Assembly: GCA_966080355.1 (NCBI GenBank)
Contig: CBHROW010000039.1
Span: forward strand, 1-22,504
DNA: 22,504 bases
DNA from: Chryseosolibacter sp966080355
GTDB lineage: Bacteria; Bacteroidota; Bacteroidia; Cytophagales; Cyclobacteriaceae
Direction: 5' to 3'
Under the pieces are notes generated by a model that saw only the letters and a program-made list of their open reading frames with translations, was not told the origin of the DNA and searched no databases. Every line of letters begins with the position of its first letter. Position 1 is the stretch's first letter. The translations under genes were made by a program, and so were the position numbers. Below are positions 6,602 to 15,077 of this stretch, piece by piece.

Positions 6602-7102
6602 TCACGCTGTCTTGTTTCCCTCGCCCGCGCTGGCAGGCTGCCGTGGCTTGGGTTTCTTTAATTTGTGATACTTATCGGCTTCATCAATAGAGTGTGAGCT
6701 ATGCAAGTCATTTTCCTTTTCAGCAAGATCCGAAAGCTTGATGTAAAATTTTTTCAACACCACCAGTTCGTCTTCTGTCAGATCTTCGATCACGATCAGC
6801 CGGTTACTCGCTTTTTCGTTGCAGGCTATGAGCTCATTGAGTTTCAATTGAACAGCCAGTGTGTCCTTATTTTGAGATTGCTGAATGATAAACACCATCA
6901 GGAATGTGATGATCGTGGTGCCGGTATTTACAAAGAGCTGCCACGTTGCAGAATAGTCAAAGATCGGCCCGGTGACTGCCCAGACGAGGATAAGTAAGAA
7001 GGCGGTGATGAACGCTCCGGGCCTTCCCGCTGCGCGCGTCACTGACGATGATATCTTATCAAATGCTCTTGAAATTGCAGATGATGCAGGTTTGCTGGTC
7101 AT
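6602..7102 (-). CDS. Low-affinity iron permease family protein
   Basis: The 166-residue protein resembles the bacterial low-affinity iron permease family, which is distantly related to yeast Fet4 and whose transport activity in bacteria is unproven. A short helix DKISSSVTRAAGRP leads to a first membrane span near 29-47 (FITAFLLILVWAVTGPIF). The motif DYSATWQLFVNTGTTIITFLMVFIIQQSQNKD near 49-80 contains the second span and is the family signature. Then a charged coiled segment KLNELIACNEKASNRLIVIEDLTEDEL is followed by a Lys/Pro-rich tail. It lies downstream of the YciE-like gene but beyond a terminator, so it probably has its own promoter. Confidence 0.9.
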   Translation of the reverse strand: MTSKPASSAISRAFDKISSSVTRAAGRPGAFITAFLLILVWAVTGPIFDYSATWQLFVNTGTTIITFLMVFIIQQSQNKDTLAVQLKLNELIACNEKASNRLIVIEDLTEDELVVLKKFYIKLSDLAEKENDLHSSHSIDEADKYHKLKKPKPRQPASAGEGNKTA

Positions 7103-7122
7103 AGCTCAATAATTTGATCAAT

Positions 7123-7155
7123 AAAAAAGGTCAGGGACGAAATCAAGCCCTGACC
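7123..7155 (-). terminator. Intrinsic terminator of the YciE-like gene
   Basis: On the minus strand GGTCAGGG (7155-7148) pairs perfectly with CCCTGACC (7136-7129) around an 11-nt loop, followed by TTTTTTAT. It separates the ferritin-like gene from the iron permease-like gene. Confidence 0.85.
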
Positions 7156-7178
7156 TCAGTTCTATTTTATTGAAAAAA

Positions 7179-7748
7179 TTATTCCTCGACTTCTTGTTCG
7201 GCAGACGCGTTGATGTTACTCTCTGCAAGATCGGTAAGCAATTCATCCGCTTCCTTTTCTTCTTCGAGTATTTCGCCAAGAATTTCGGCAACATCGTTCT
7301 TGCCCAAAGTCTTCGCCAGCGTGGTCAAACCGCCATAAGCCGCGATCTCGTAGTGCTCTATCTTTTGTGCGGAAATGATCAGTCCAGCATCACGTGTTGA
7401 CGTTCCTTCATCGGTGTCTTCGATCACAGACTCGCCTTCTTTGACCAGCCCTTCCATCGCTTCGCATTTCTTTCCGCGAGGTTTTTCCCCAAGTAGTTCA
7501 AACACTTGCTCAAGACGCTCAACCTGTTCTTGCGTCACGGCAAGGTGGTCGGAGAAAGCGGTGCCAAGTTGCTCTGATGATGAGGCCTTTTCCATTTTGC
7601 CCAATGCTTTAACGAGGTGCTTTTCAGCCCAATAAATATCCCTGAGCTCGTCCATAAAATGTTTCTCGAGCTTCGAGTTGTTTTCCTCTTCACGATTCGC
7701 TGACGAATTCGATTTTTTTGAAGCGGTTTTTCTTCCTGTTCTTTCCAT
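7179..7748 (-). CDS. YciE/DUF892 ferritin-like protein
   Basis: The 189-residue protein belongs to the DUF892 (YciE/YciF) ferritin-like four-helix family, associated with osmotic and oxidative stress. After a Lys/Ser/Arg-rich extension of about 25 residues come KLEKHFMDELRDIYWAEKHLVKAL (26-49), DHLAVTQEQVERLEQVFELLGEKPRGKKCEAMEGLVKEG (67-105), ISAQKIEHYEIAAYGGL (125-141) and EILGEILEEEKEADELLTDLAE (155-176). Candidate metal ligands are E34, H68, E131, H132 and E134 plus the late Glu cluster. The C-terminus is Glu rich. It is likely transcribed alone, since a terminator follows directly. Confidence 0.92.
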   Translation of the reverse strand: MERTGRKTASKKSNSSANREEENNSKLEKHFMDELRDIYWAEKHLVKALGKMEKASSSEQLGTAFSDHLAVTQEQVERLEQVFELLGEKPRGKKCEAMEGLVKEGESVIEDTDEGTSTRDAGLIISAQKIEHYEIAAYGGLTTLAKTLGKNDVAEILGEILEEEKEADELLTDLAESNINASAEQEVEE

Positions 7749-8064
7749 AAAAGATGGTTTTTGATTTATCGATTCATTTCAGAAACGAAGTGCCGGCTGA
7801 TGATCCCGATACACATCGCGGTGATGGAAGAGGCGAAAAGAACTATGCCGATGGATTCAACAATCTCAAAGATCCGATTGTCATAGCATGGTGTCGCACG
7901 CAATATCGCTGAAGGCCTGGCTCGCCTGCACCGTTCAAATACATACGCAGGTGACCACATCCCTTCGATCGGGCTCGGTGCTAGTTCGCGGAGTCAAATA
8001 ATGATCGCGGCAGAGGGATTCCCATGAAGCCGCTTCGTGGATACCGACTTTCATGATCATTTCG
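7749..8064. other. Region with one doubtful small ORF between the YciE-like and mmcQ-like genes
   Basis: About 315 bp carry no confident gene. A minus-strand frame lies at 7766-7960 and is listed separately. I find no clear hairpin terminator for the mmcQ-like gene and no repeat arm here. Confidence 0.5.
7766..7960 (-). CDS. Doubtful 64-residue ORF with one membrane helix
   Basis: The first 30 residues are Arg/Ala/Cys rich and not protein-like. Residues 31-55 (FEIVESIGIVLFASSITAMCIGIIS) would form a good membrane helix, and the frame ends 17 bp before the YciE-like ATG. It may be the remnant or 3' end of a small membrane protein, or chance. The only in-frame ATG start is at 7960, with a GAAGGG immediately adjacent, which is too close to be a normal ribosome-binding site. 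Confidence 0.22.
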   Translation of the reverse strand: MWSPAYVFERCRRARPSAILRATPCYDNRIFEIVESIGIVLFASSITAMCIGIISRHFVSEMNR

Positions 8065-8409
8065 TTAAATCCCCAGATCTTTTCTTACTTTTTTGGTAAG
8101 CTTCTCTTTGACGAGGTCGTAGGACTGGCGGACATAGTTCTCCCAGTCCTTTTTTTTCAGTGCCGATGATTTTGTGACTAAAACCCATTTGTTGCGCGCC
8201 ATGTAAGGAGCGGGCTCGATTCCATCCATCGCTGACATTTCATCGTATTCATCTTCGAGCACTTTGAATGAAGCAGAGAACGGAAGCTCGAGGCCTGTGA
8301 CGCAATACATTTTTCCGCCCACACAAAAACACAGGTCGTGCCCCCACTTGATGTCTTCGGTTGTACCCGGAAGCGTTTTGCAAAACTGTCTGAGAAAATC
8401 GATGCTCAT
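8065..8409 (-). CDS. MmcQ/YjbR family protein
   Basis: The 114-residue protein shows the MmcQ/YjbR (DUF419) pattern: a start LRQFCKTLPGTTEDIKWGHDLCFCVGGKMYCVT (6-38), a middle FSASFKV, and the late ARNKWVLVTKSSALKKKDWENYVRQSYDLVKEKL. The fold is a small alpha/beta domain with a CyaY-like topology, sometimes annotated as DNA-binding; its role is not known. It is divergent from kdsB across 70 bp, with no obvious functional link. Confidence 0.92.
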   Translation of the reverse strand: MSIDFLRQFCKTLPGTTEDIKWGHDLCFCVGGKMYCVTGLELPFSASFKVLEDEYDEMSAMDGIEPAPYMARNKWVLVTKSSALKKKDWENYVRQSYDLVKEKLTKKVRKDLGI

Positions 8410-8420
8410 GTCGCGAACGG

Positions 8421-8453
8421 TTTGAACAAGATAAGGAATATCTCGTAAATTAG
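8421..8453 (+). promoter_or_regulatory. Candidate Bacteroidota-type promoter of kdsB
   Basis: TTTG (8421-8424) and TAAATTAG (8446-8453) lie 21 nt apart, 26 bp before the kdsB ATG. This fits the Bacteroidota -33 TTTG / -7 TAnnTTTG pattern with one mismatch in the -7 box. The same spacing and mismatch occur before the histidine kinase gene. The prediction rests on sequence alone. Confidence 0.4.
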
Positions 8454-8479
8454 AGTTTTGTCAAACTGCTACCCCGCGC

Positions 8480-9232
8480 ATGAAGACCATTGTTGGCATC
8501 ATCCCCGCCCGTTACGCATCAACTCGCTTTCCGGGAAAACCCCTGGCCGACATCCATGGCAAAACGATGATCCACCGCGTTTATGAGCAGGCAAAAAAAT
8601 GCCCGGAGCTTTCACGGGTGGTCATTGCCACGGATGATGATCGAATAAAAAATGAAGCGCATAAATTCGGTGGGGAAGTTTGTATGACAAATCCCAATCA
8701 TCCGAGCGGTACCGACCGATGTGCAGAGGTAGTAAAAACTTTAGATTTAAGATGCGATGCGGTGATCAACATACAAGGTGATGAGCCATTCATCGATCCC
8801 AATCAAATCGCACTGGTGTGTAAATGTTTTGATGATCCGCGAACCGAACTGGCGACCCTGATCAAAAAGATCTCTTCTCACGAAACACTTTTCAATCCCA
8901 ACAGCCCCAAGGTCATTACCGATCAAGATCGATTTGCAATCTACTTCAGCCGGCATCCGATTCCATTTATACGGGGAACCGCTGAACGTGAATGGCTCGA
9001 TCGCCATACATTCTATCAGCACATCGGCATTTATGGATACCGCACTGACGTTCTTGAAAAAATTACTCAGCTAGTACCTTCGTCACTCGAGAAGGCCGAA
9101 TCGTTGGAGCAGTTGCGCTGGATCGAGGCTGGCTATAAGATAAAGACCGCAGTTACTACCGGTGATACGATTGCTATCGACACTCCGGACGATTTGCAGC
9201 GTGTTCTTCAATCAGCCACTCCGCGACCCTGA
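8480..9232 (+). CDS. kdsB: 3-deoxy-manno-octulosonate cytidylyltransferase (CMP-Kdo synthetase)
   Basis: KdsB activates Kdo with CTP to give CMP-Kdo, the donor used by Kdo transferases in lipid A-core assembly, in the cytosol. The 250-residue length is typical. The N-terminal nucleotide-binding motif IPARYASTRFPGKPLADIHGK lies at 8-28, the metal and substrate motif NIQGDEPFI near 97-105, SRHPIPFIRG near 152-161, QHIGIYGYR near 180-188 and LEKAESLEQLRWIEAGY near 203-219; these are all family signatures. It is the only clear plus-strand metabolic gene in its region. It implies a Gram-negative outer membrane with Kdo-containing lipopolysaccharide. Confidence 0.97.
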   Translation: MKTIVGIIPARYASTRFPGKPLADIHGKTMIHRVYEQAKKCPELSRVVIATDDDRIKNEAHKFGGEVCMTNPNHPSGTDRCAEVVKTLDLRCDAVINIQGDEPFIDPNQIALVCKCFDDPRTELATLIKKISSHETLFNPNSPKVITDQDRFAIYFSRHPIPFIRGTAEREWLDRHTFYQHIGIYGYRTDVLEKITQLVPSSLEKAESLEQLRWIEAGYKIKTAVTTGDTIAIDTPDDLQRVLQSATPRP

Positions 9233-9306
9233 CGTGTTAAAACTAAGAATTCGCCCGATCTTTCCCAGCACACACAACGACAACGGAAATCAGTTAGATA
9301 GCACTT

Positions 9307-10311
9307 TTAAGATCCCGCTTTAGGAAGGTGAAGCTTTTCTGAAACGAAGCGACTCATTTCATGATATACAGTCTCGACATCCTTGGATGCCAATGATCCT
9401 CCCAGTACGTGCGCTTCAGCATTGGGAATTGCTTTTGCTTCTTTCAATGAGTCGGGTGTACCAAGTTCCTCATTCATCTTGATCATGGCACTGACCTTCA
9501 CTTCCGGATCCTGGTGTTCATCATCTCTATAATAATAGAGCGTAAGTGTTGGTTGAGTCACTTTATGGAAAGTTTCTTTTGTCGTGGTCGATTCCACCAG
9601 CTCTTCGAGCTGAACGACAGATTCGAGTCGATATTTACCATTCCAGTATTGAGATTTTTCAGCTTCGGTATCGTTGACCCTGTATTTCCCTCCCATCACC
9701 ATGCGCGCGATCTGCAAACCCCACGGGTCATTGAGCAGAAATGCCGCGGGATTGTTGATGGCAATGTTCGGAGAAAGATTGATCATCGCATGAACTTTGT
9801 CCGGAAAATCCGCTGCCAGCTTAAGCGCTAATGTCCCTCCTGTAGATGTACTCACGATGATCACTTTTTCTCCAAGTTGATTTCCGATTGCAAGCGCCTC
9901 CTTGGCAGAGTTCCAGATACGATCTGCAGTGAAAAGTTGAAGAGACTCGGTCGTATCGACACCATGATCAGAGAGACGAGAAAGATAAAGGTTGCATCCA
10001 TACTCCTTCGCAAGACGGAGGTGAACAGGATCGCCTTCTTTCTGACTTGCCGAAAATCCATGGAGGTAGACAATTGCATATGGCGTTTTTTTCCGTGTGC
10101 TGTCATTCCACACGATCCTCGCCTCGTTATCTTTTTTAAGTTGATGCAATTGCTCGCGCGTGCTGATGTATTTTTCGAGGCTTTCCGCATCCGCGGGAAT
10201 GATCGGCCAGGTTTGATCGTATTTCGGCTTGTCAGGTGAAGGGCCGATAAAATACAAAACGATTAAGGCCAGGATCGGAAACGTGATACGGATGAGGCGC
10301 TTGGAGGTCAT
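9307..10311 (-). CDS. Membrane-anchored or secreted alpha/beta hydrolase
   Basis: The 334-residue protein starts at ATG 10311. The longer frame to 10410 adds 33 residues with no family look. Residues 6-22 form a hydrophobic signal anchor. The oxyanion-region motif YLHGFSAS lies at 82-89. The nucleophile elbow reads S154-T-S156-T-G158 where the family usually has G-x-S-x-G. Acid candidates are D263, D264 or D268, and the likely catalytic histidine is H301 in AEAHVLGG. The order fits esterase or lysophospholipase-like hydrolases of the alpha/beta fold; the substrate is unknown. It lies 132 bp downstream of the histidine kinase gene on the same strand. Confidence 0.88.
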   Translation of the reverse strand: MTSKRLIRITFPILALIVLYFIGPSPDKPKYDQTWPIIPADAESLEKYISTREQLHQLKKDNEARIVWNDSTRKKTPYAIVYLHGFSASQKEGDPVHLRLAKEYGCNLYLSRLSDHGVDTTESLQLFTADRIWNSAKEALAIGNQLGEKVIIVSTSTGGTLALKLAADFPDKVHAMINLSPNIAINNPAAFLLNDPWGLQIARMVMGGKYRVNDTEAEKSQYWNGKYRLESVVQLEELVESTTTKETFHKVTQPTLTLYYYRDDEHQDPEVKVSAMIKMNEELGTPDSLKEAKAIPNAEAHVLGGSLASKDVETVYHEMSRFVSEKLHLPKAGS

Positions 10312-10443
10312 GTGAAGGGTGATTGAAAAAGTGAAGATAGCAAATAAATCCAGAGGTAGTTGGGGGTGAACGCCAGAACTGATGGCGAAGATCGGTACGC
10401 ACAGTCGCATTTGTGAGAAACCGAAGTGCTGACATCACGGAGA

Positions 10444-12369
10444 TCAGATGGCAACTACTTCTGCTTGCACAAGCTTTAAAGTGATGGTGAATGTTGTGCC
10501 TTTGCCGGGTGCGCTTTGAACAGCGATCGATCCGTTGTTCTTCTCGACAAATTCCTTCGTGAGAAGCAAACCGATCCCCATTCCTTTTTCCTGATTGGTT
10601 CCGGGTGTGGTGAAGTGTGTTTCAGGATTGAATAGCTTGTCGAGGTTTTCTTCATTGATACCAACACCTGAATCAGAGACAGTGATCAAACACGAATCGT
10701 CCTGAGATGTTGCATCGAGCATCACATGTCCACCAGTACGATTGAATTTGACTGCGTTGGCGATCAGGTTGCGAAACACCAGACCGACATGGTTTCGGTC
10801 GGCCTCTACCATCATCCCTTCGGGGATCGAATTCATCAAGGTCAATTTTTTGTTTTCTGCGAGTTCGCGGAAAAGCAGGATCTTATCGTCAGCGATCGAA
10901 CGGAGATCTATTTTCTCCGGCACCGCCTGCAAGCCTCGGAGTTGAGTTTGTGCCCAAAGCAAAAGGTTATCGAGGTCATCGTAAACGGTATCGAGATTTC
11001 GCTTCAACACTTTGGTGATGTCGTTGAACTCCTCCTGTGTGAGGCCCGAGGTGCTCACCAATTCCATGAGGGCCTTCAAACTTGCCACGGGGCTTCGAAG
11101 GTCATGGCTGATGATCGAGAACAATTTGTCTTTGGTACTATTGAGGTTTCGAAGCTGACGCGTCTGGTTCTGGATCTCACGATTCTTCTGCTGCAAAGAG
11201 ATTCGCGCATTTCGATTATGGCGATTGTTATAATACAGAACAAACGCAAGCAGGAGCAACAGCAAGGCACAGCCCACGGTGAAATAGATGAGCACTTGCT
11301 TGCGTGTAAGCTCTTCGTTCTTGAGTTCTCCGCTCTTGGTCAACAACTCGATCTGAGCCTGCTTGAGCTCGGTGTCAAATCGGATCTGCATCATGGCAAT
11401 TTGCTCGGAGTTGCGCTGATCGTGAAGAGAGTCATGAAGGGCAAGAAACAAGTTCTGATACTGGTAAGCCTTTTCAAGATCGCGGGTGTCGTGGTAGATC
11501 TCCGCCATGAGCTTGTAGGTTCGCTCAAGCTCATCGCGAAATCCGTATTGCTTCGCGATATCGACATCTTCGGCCAGGTAGCTTAACGCTTCGTCATCCT
11601 TGCCCAATGTATAATACGTTTTGGCGAGGCGATGAAGCACCGAGCTTTTCAAAAACATATTGTTGAGCTTGATCGAGATCTCGTAACACTCGAAAAAATT
11701 CCTCATTGCTTCTTTCGTATGCTTCCGCTCCAACTCTATATCGCCCATCGTGCGCAAGGCAAATCCCTGCATATATGTTTCCTTTGCTTCACTGGCGATG
11801 GCATAAGCAATACGACAGTAGTAAGCTGCAGAGTCGATTTCTTTAATGGCCAAGAATGTGTACGCGATGTTGTTGAAGCAACGGGAAACGATTACGCGAT
11901 CTCCGGCTTTTTTCGCTACCTGTTGCGCGTCTTTAAAATATCTTATCGCTTCAGCGTATTGCTTTTGCTCGTAGTGGATTGCAGCCATATTGATCAGGCA
12001 TTTGGCTACCGCTGAATTCTCATGCAGAGATTCCGACAGCCGTAAGGCGCGTGTGCACGTCTCAAGTGATTTTGAAAAGTCGCCTCTTCGATAAAGGATC
12101 CAGCCAACATTTTGCAAGGCGCGCGCAAGTCCCCGTTGATAGTTGAGAAGCTCGGCCATTTCCGCAGCTTCCGTTGCATATTCATAAGCCTTGTTATTGT
12201 CTTTTTCACGCAGGGCGTCAACAAGCTCGTTTAAAAGCCAGACCTTGGTTGTATCCGAAGGAACAGACATAACCAAACTCTCAAGACTATCGGCTTCACT
12301 TTTCTGCGCAAAACCGGCAGTTGAGAAAAAAAGCATTGCGGCAACAAAGAATAGTCTTTGCAGAGGCAT
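10444..12369 (-). CDS. TPR-containing sensor histidine kinase
   Basis: The 641-residue two-component sensor has a signal peptide at 1-22, periplasmic tetratricopeptide repeats from about 45 to 310, a short coiled segment and one membrane span near 358-380. The HisKA motif FSIISHDLRSPV has phospho-acceptor H422. In the ATPase domain, N-box N538 lies in FRNLIANAVKFN, followed by DSGVG at 566-570, GMGIG at 596-600 and GKGTTFTI near 622-629. This layout is typical of Bacteroidota TPR kinases, where the TPRs sense an unknown signal. No response regulator is adjacent, so it is an orphan kinase; the cut regulators at the two window edges are possible but unproven partners. Confidence 0.95.
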   Translation of the reverse strand: MPLQRLFFVAAMLFFSTAGFAQKSEADSLESLVMSVPSDTTKVWLLNELVDALREKDNNKAYEYATEAAEMAELLNYQRGLARALQNVGWILYRRGDFSKSLETCTRALRLSESLHENSAVAKCLINMAAIHYEQKQYAEAIRYFKDAQQVAKKAGDRVIVSRCFNNIAYTFLAIKEIDSAAYYCRIAYAIASEAKETYMQGFALRTMGDIELERKHTKEAMRNFFECYEISIKLNNMFLKSSVLHRLAKTYYTLGKDDEALSYLAEDVDIAKQYGFRDELERTYKLMAEIYHDTRDLEKAYQYQNLFLALHDSLHDQRNSEQIAMMQIRFDTELKQAQIELLTKSGELKNEELTRKQVLIYFTVGCALLLLLLAFVLYYNNRHNRNARISLQQKNREIQNQTRQLRNLNSTKDKLFSIISHDLRSPVASLKALMELVSTSGLTQEEFNDITKVLKRNLDTVYDDLDNLLLWAQTQLRGLQAVPEKIDLRSIADDKILLFRELAENKKLTLMNSIPEGMMVEADRNHVGLVFRNLIANAVKFNRTGGHVMLDATSQDDSCLITVSDSGVGINEENLDKLFNPETHFTTPGTNQEKGMGIGLLLTKEFVEKNNGSIAVQSAPGKGTTFTITLKLVQAEVVAI

Positions 12370-12401
12370 GTAAGGGGGACAATCGATTAAAACCCCTGCA
12401 A

Positions 12402-12434
12402 CTAACGTATAAGCCGCTTCAATTATTGAACAAA
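12402..12434 (-). promoter_or_regulatory. Candidate Bacteroidota-type promoter of the histidine kinase gene
   Basis: On the minus strand TTTG (12434-12431) and TACGTTAG (12409-12402) are 21 nt apart, and the -7 box lies 32 bp before the ATG at 12369. It differs from TAnnTTTG at one position, exactly as the candidate kdsB promoter does. It is a pattern match only. Confidence 0.35.
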
Positions 12435-12494
12435 ACCTGAGGAAAACCTACATAACAGATGCAATTTGTAATTCTGGCACGTGCATCGCAATCG

Positions 12495-14957
12495 TTAAAA
12501 CCCGCATGAATTCACCGCTTGGCCAATGGGCTGACCGGGGGGCGGTGTAAGAATGTTCTCCTGAATATATTCTTGCGGGTCATCTTCAAACTTATCGATA
12601 CGCATGATCAGATACCGTGCATGTGCCTTCCATTCATTATCTGTCGATGTTTTTAAGCCATCGGTCAACGTATTTTTCATCTGCAGCAGTTTGGAATAAA
12701 CCGTGGATTTGACAAGTCCGGATATTTCCTTACCTGCCGCCAGCCTGAATAGGTTACTGAGGAACACATCATTTGTGATGTGTTGCACAGCTTGTTGTAA
12801 GCCTGCCTTGTGCTCTGCCTTGATGGTCGAATTAATGATCTTATCAACAATGCTTTCGAAAGACGGCTGCGCGTTGTCTCTGGCATGATATTCAATGAGG
12901 CGTTGCACACGAGCGGGATTCAACACGAGACCCAACGCCATATCTGCCGCGCTCTCTGCCGGACTCAACGCATCGAACGTCAGGTCTGTACGCAGTTTTA
13001 CTACCTCGCGGCTCCTGCCATACCCAATCGGATGCGGTGGGATGATCTTTAACAGCGACTCGGGCAGCGCAAGATTTTCAGGACTTATACTTTTCAGGAT
13101 CGACTGCAGGGCATGTTCCTGCTGTTGGGCTGAAACAAATTCCGTGACGGGCTGTCCATCGCCTTTCAACGCGTATCGATAATTCAAACCCCCGATCATT
13201 TTTGCTGTCGCCTCTAACTGGTAACGATGAAAAAAGTAGATGGGGACCAACACCTCTTCAAGCGTAGCCATCGGCATTCCCGCGCGAATATTTTTCTCAC
13301 CGAAATTCTTCAGCGCTACCTTGCGTATCGCCATCACGCGATCAAGTTCATCAGCAGCGTTTGATCCGTTATCCCACAAGTGAGCAAATGGATGTGAGCC
13401 GCCTGGTGGTCGCGCATCCTGATCTGAAAGAAATGTCAGACCTGCGCGAATTGAATTCTGGATGATCGAGTTGAGTTCCTTGTTTTCATCCACCCCGGTA
13501 GCAAAATCACTGTAGCCATAGCTGATCGAAACTTTGTCCCACGCCCCGATCTTATCATCGTAAGCGTTGCTCAACGAGATCGTTTCATTGTCGAGTTTCA
13601 CAAGCGGATGCGGATAGTCCATTACCGAGGCGAGTGTCTCTGAACTCGATGCGTAGCTGTGTGCAAGACCAAGTGTGTGGCCAACTTCGTGCGCTGCAAG
13701 TTGCCTTAAACGTGCCAGCGCCATTTTTTCCATTTCAGGTGAGACCGGTTTTCCATCTTCATAGGGAGCAAGCAGTCCCTCCGCGATCATGTAATCCTGC
13801 CGGACGCGCAACGAGCCCAGCGTAACGTGCCCCTTGAGAATTTCACCTGTGCGAGGATCGCTGATCGATGATCCGTAAGACCACCCACGCGTTGAGCGAT
13901 GAACCCATTGAATGACATTGTATCGAACATCCATAGGGTCGGCACCTTCTGGCATCAATTCAACCTGAAAAGCATTTTTGTAACCCGCGGCTTCAAAAGC
14001 CTGATTCCACCAACGGGCGCCATCAAGTAGTGCCGAGCGAATCGGTTCTGGTGTACCTCGATCGAGGTAATAAATAATCGGCTCAACGGGTTCGCTCAAC
14101 GCAGCATTCGGATCTTTCTTCTTCAAGCGATGACGTGTGATAAAACGCTTTTCAATGGGTTCGCTGATCGGTGAGGCATAATCATAATAGGACATGCTGA
14201 AGTAGCCCGCGCGCGGATCAAACTTGCGCGGCCTATAATCTCCATCGGGCAATTCAATAAAAGAATGATGCTGACGTACGGTAACGCTTGAAGGCGTAGG
14301 AACTACGCTGCGAATGTATGCTCCACTGGGTTGACCGGTGAAAGTAAGGGTAACTTCAAACTCCGAATTCTTTGGAAAATTTTTAGTTCGCTCTATATAA
14401 AATGCAGACCGTGTTTTATCGAGCGTATAGTTACCCTGCTGTGTTCCCTTCAAGGTTTCAATCACATTATGTGTATCCTGCGTGAAAAAATCTGTGGCGT
14501 CAACAAGAACTTTGCCTTCGTATTCTGCCTCGACTTTAAACCCGAAGAGCACGGATTGCGCGAAGGAATCTTCCACTGCCTTTCGTTCATCGGCACTTTC
14601 GGTAACTGCACGATAACGATAGTTTGGCTCTACAAGCAGCACTTTCGGTCCTCTGCGATCGAACTTTACCACGCGTTCACCACCAAGTTGTCCGCGATCG
14701 AGGCCAATATCATTGGAACCCACTCCTGCAGGAAGAGAATGTGCATAAAGAAATTCGGTGTTGAATTTATCAATGATCAGCCAAAGCTTGTCCTGTTTTT
14801 CATCGTAGTAGAATTCGACAAAGCCTGGAAATTTTTTGAGTCCGGTGATCTTCGCTTCGATCGGGTTTTTTATTTCGGTCGATGGCTGTGATTTTTTTTG
14901 CGCAAACGTTGCGAACGCGGGCATCAGGCAAATGAAAAAGAAGAGCTTTAACTTCAT
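12495..14957 (-). CDS. Secreted zinc-dependent metalloprotease (DUF5117/DUF4953-type metzincin)
   Basis: The 820-residue protein carries a signal peptide at 1-20 ending AFATFAQ. A long N-terminal beta-rich region (about 30-290) resembles the DUF5118/DUF5117 regions of Bacteroidota metalloproteases. The catalytic part has the extended zinc motif HEVGHTLGLAH at 423-433, with E424 as general base. A Met-turn-like SVMDYPHP follows at 444-451, so it belongs to the metzincin-like group. GARWWNQAFEAAGY at 313-326 is another family landmark. It is probably periplasmic or outer-membrane exposed and degrades proteins or peptides. The gene follows the unknown secreted protein by 120 bp, which include one repeat arm, and lies near the SusC/SusD operon. 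Confidence 0.93.
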   Translation of the reverse strand: MKLKLFFFICLMPAFATFAQKKSQPSTEIKNPIEAKITGLKKFPGFVEFYYDEKQDKLWLIIDKFNTEFLYAHSLPAGVGSNDIGLDRGQLGGERVVKFDRRGPKVLLVEPNYRYRAVTESADERKAVEDSFAQSVLFGFKVEAEYEGKVLVDATDFFTQDTHNVIETLKGTQQGNYTLDKTRSAFYIERTKNFPKNSEFEVTLTFTGQPSGAYIRSVVPTPSSVTVRQHHSFIELPDGDYRPRKFDPRAGYFSMSYYDYASPISEPIEKRFITRHRLKKKDPNAALSEPVEPIIYYLDRGTPEPIRSALLDGARWWNQAFEAAGYKNAFQVELMPEGADPMDVRYNVIQWVHRSTRGWSYGSSISDPRTGEILKGHVTLGSLRVRQDYMIAEGLLAPYEDGKPVSPEMEKMALARLRQLAAHEVGHTLGLAHSYASSSETLASVMDYPHPLVKLDNETISLSNAYDDKIGAWDKVSISYGYSDFATGVDENKELNSIIQNSIRAGLTFLSDQDARPPGGSHPFAHLWDNGSNAADELDRVMAIRKVALKNFGEKNIRAGMPMATLEEVLVPIYFFHRYQLEATAKMIGGLNYRYALKGDGQPVTEFVSAQQQEHALQSILKSISPENLALPESLLKIIPPHPIGYGRSREVVKLRTDLTFDALSPAESAADMALGLVLNPARVQRLIEYHARDNAQPSFESIVDKIINSTIKAEHKAGLQQAVQHITNDVFLSNLFRLAAGKEISGLVKSTVYSKLLQMKNTLTDGLKTSTDNEWKAHARYLIMRIDKFEDDPQEYIQENILTPPPGQPIGQAVNSCGF

Positions 14958-15013
14958 GTCGGTTCAGGTTAGAAGTTAAAGCTAAAAAATAATTGCAGAA
15001 TTCATAAATCCAG

Positions 15014-15040
15014 AACCGCAAAGGACGCGAAGAAGGCGCA
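15014..15040 (+). repeat. Dispersed intergenic repeat arm, copy D
   Basis: This 27-nt purine-rich arm begins AACCGCAAAGGACGCGAAG, with a clear 9-nt period (CGCAAAGGA, CGCGAAGAA, GGCGCAG). It resembles the arms at 2914-2943 and 22066-22230. It sits between the secreted-protein gene and the metalloprotease gene, with no inverted partner seen. Confidence 0.55.
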
Positions 15041-15077
15041 GTGTTCGGCAACCGGAAACGTCTGCTTGATACAAAAC

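Noticed and set aside
10726..11586. 286-residue plus-strand frame
   Set aside because: It lies wholly antisense to the histidine kinase gene, whose HisKA and ATPase motifs are intact on the other strand.
12475..12490. Sigma-54-like site TGGCAC-N5-TCGCA on the plus strand
   Set aside because: It points antisense into the metalloprotease gene. An equally good match lies inside the NtrC-like coding sequence at 221-236, so such matches occur by chance here.
14331..14891. 186-residue plus-strand frame
   Set aside because: It is antisense to the N-terminal part of the metalloprotease and has no recognisable domain.
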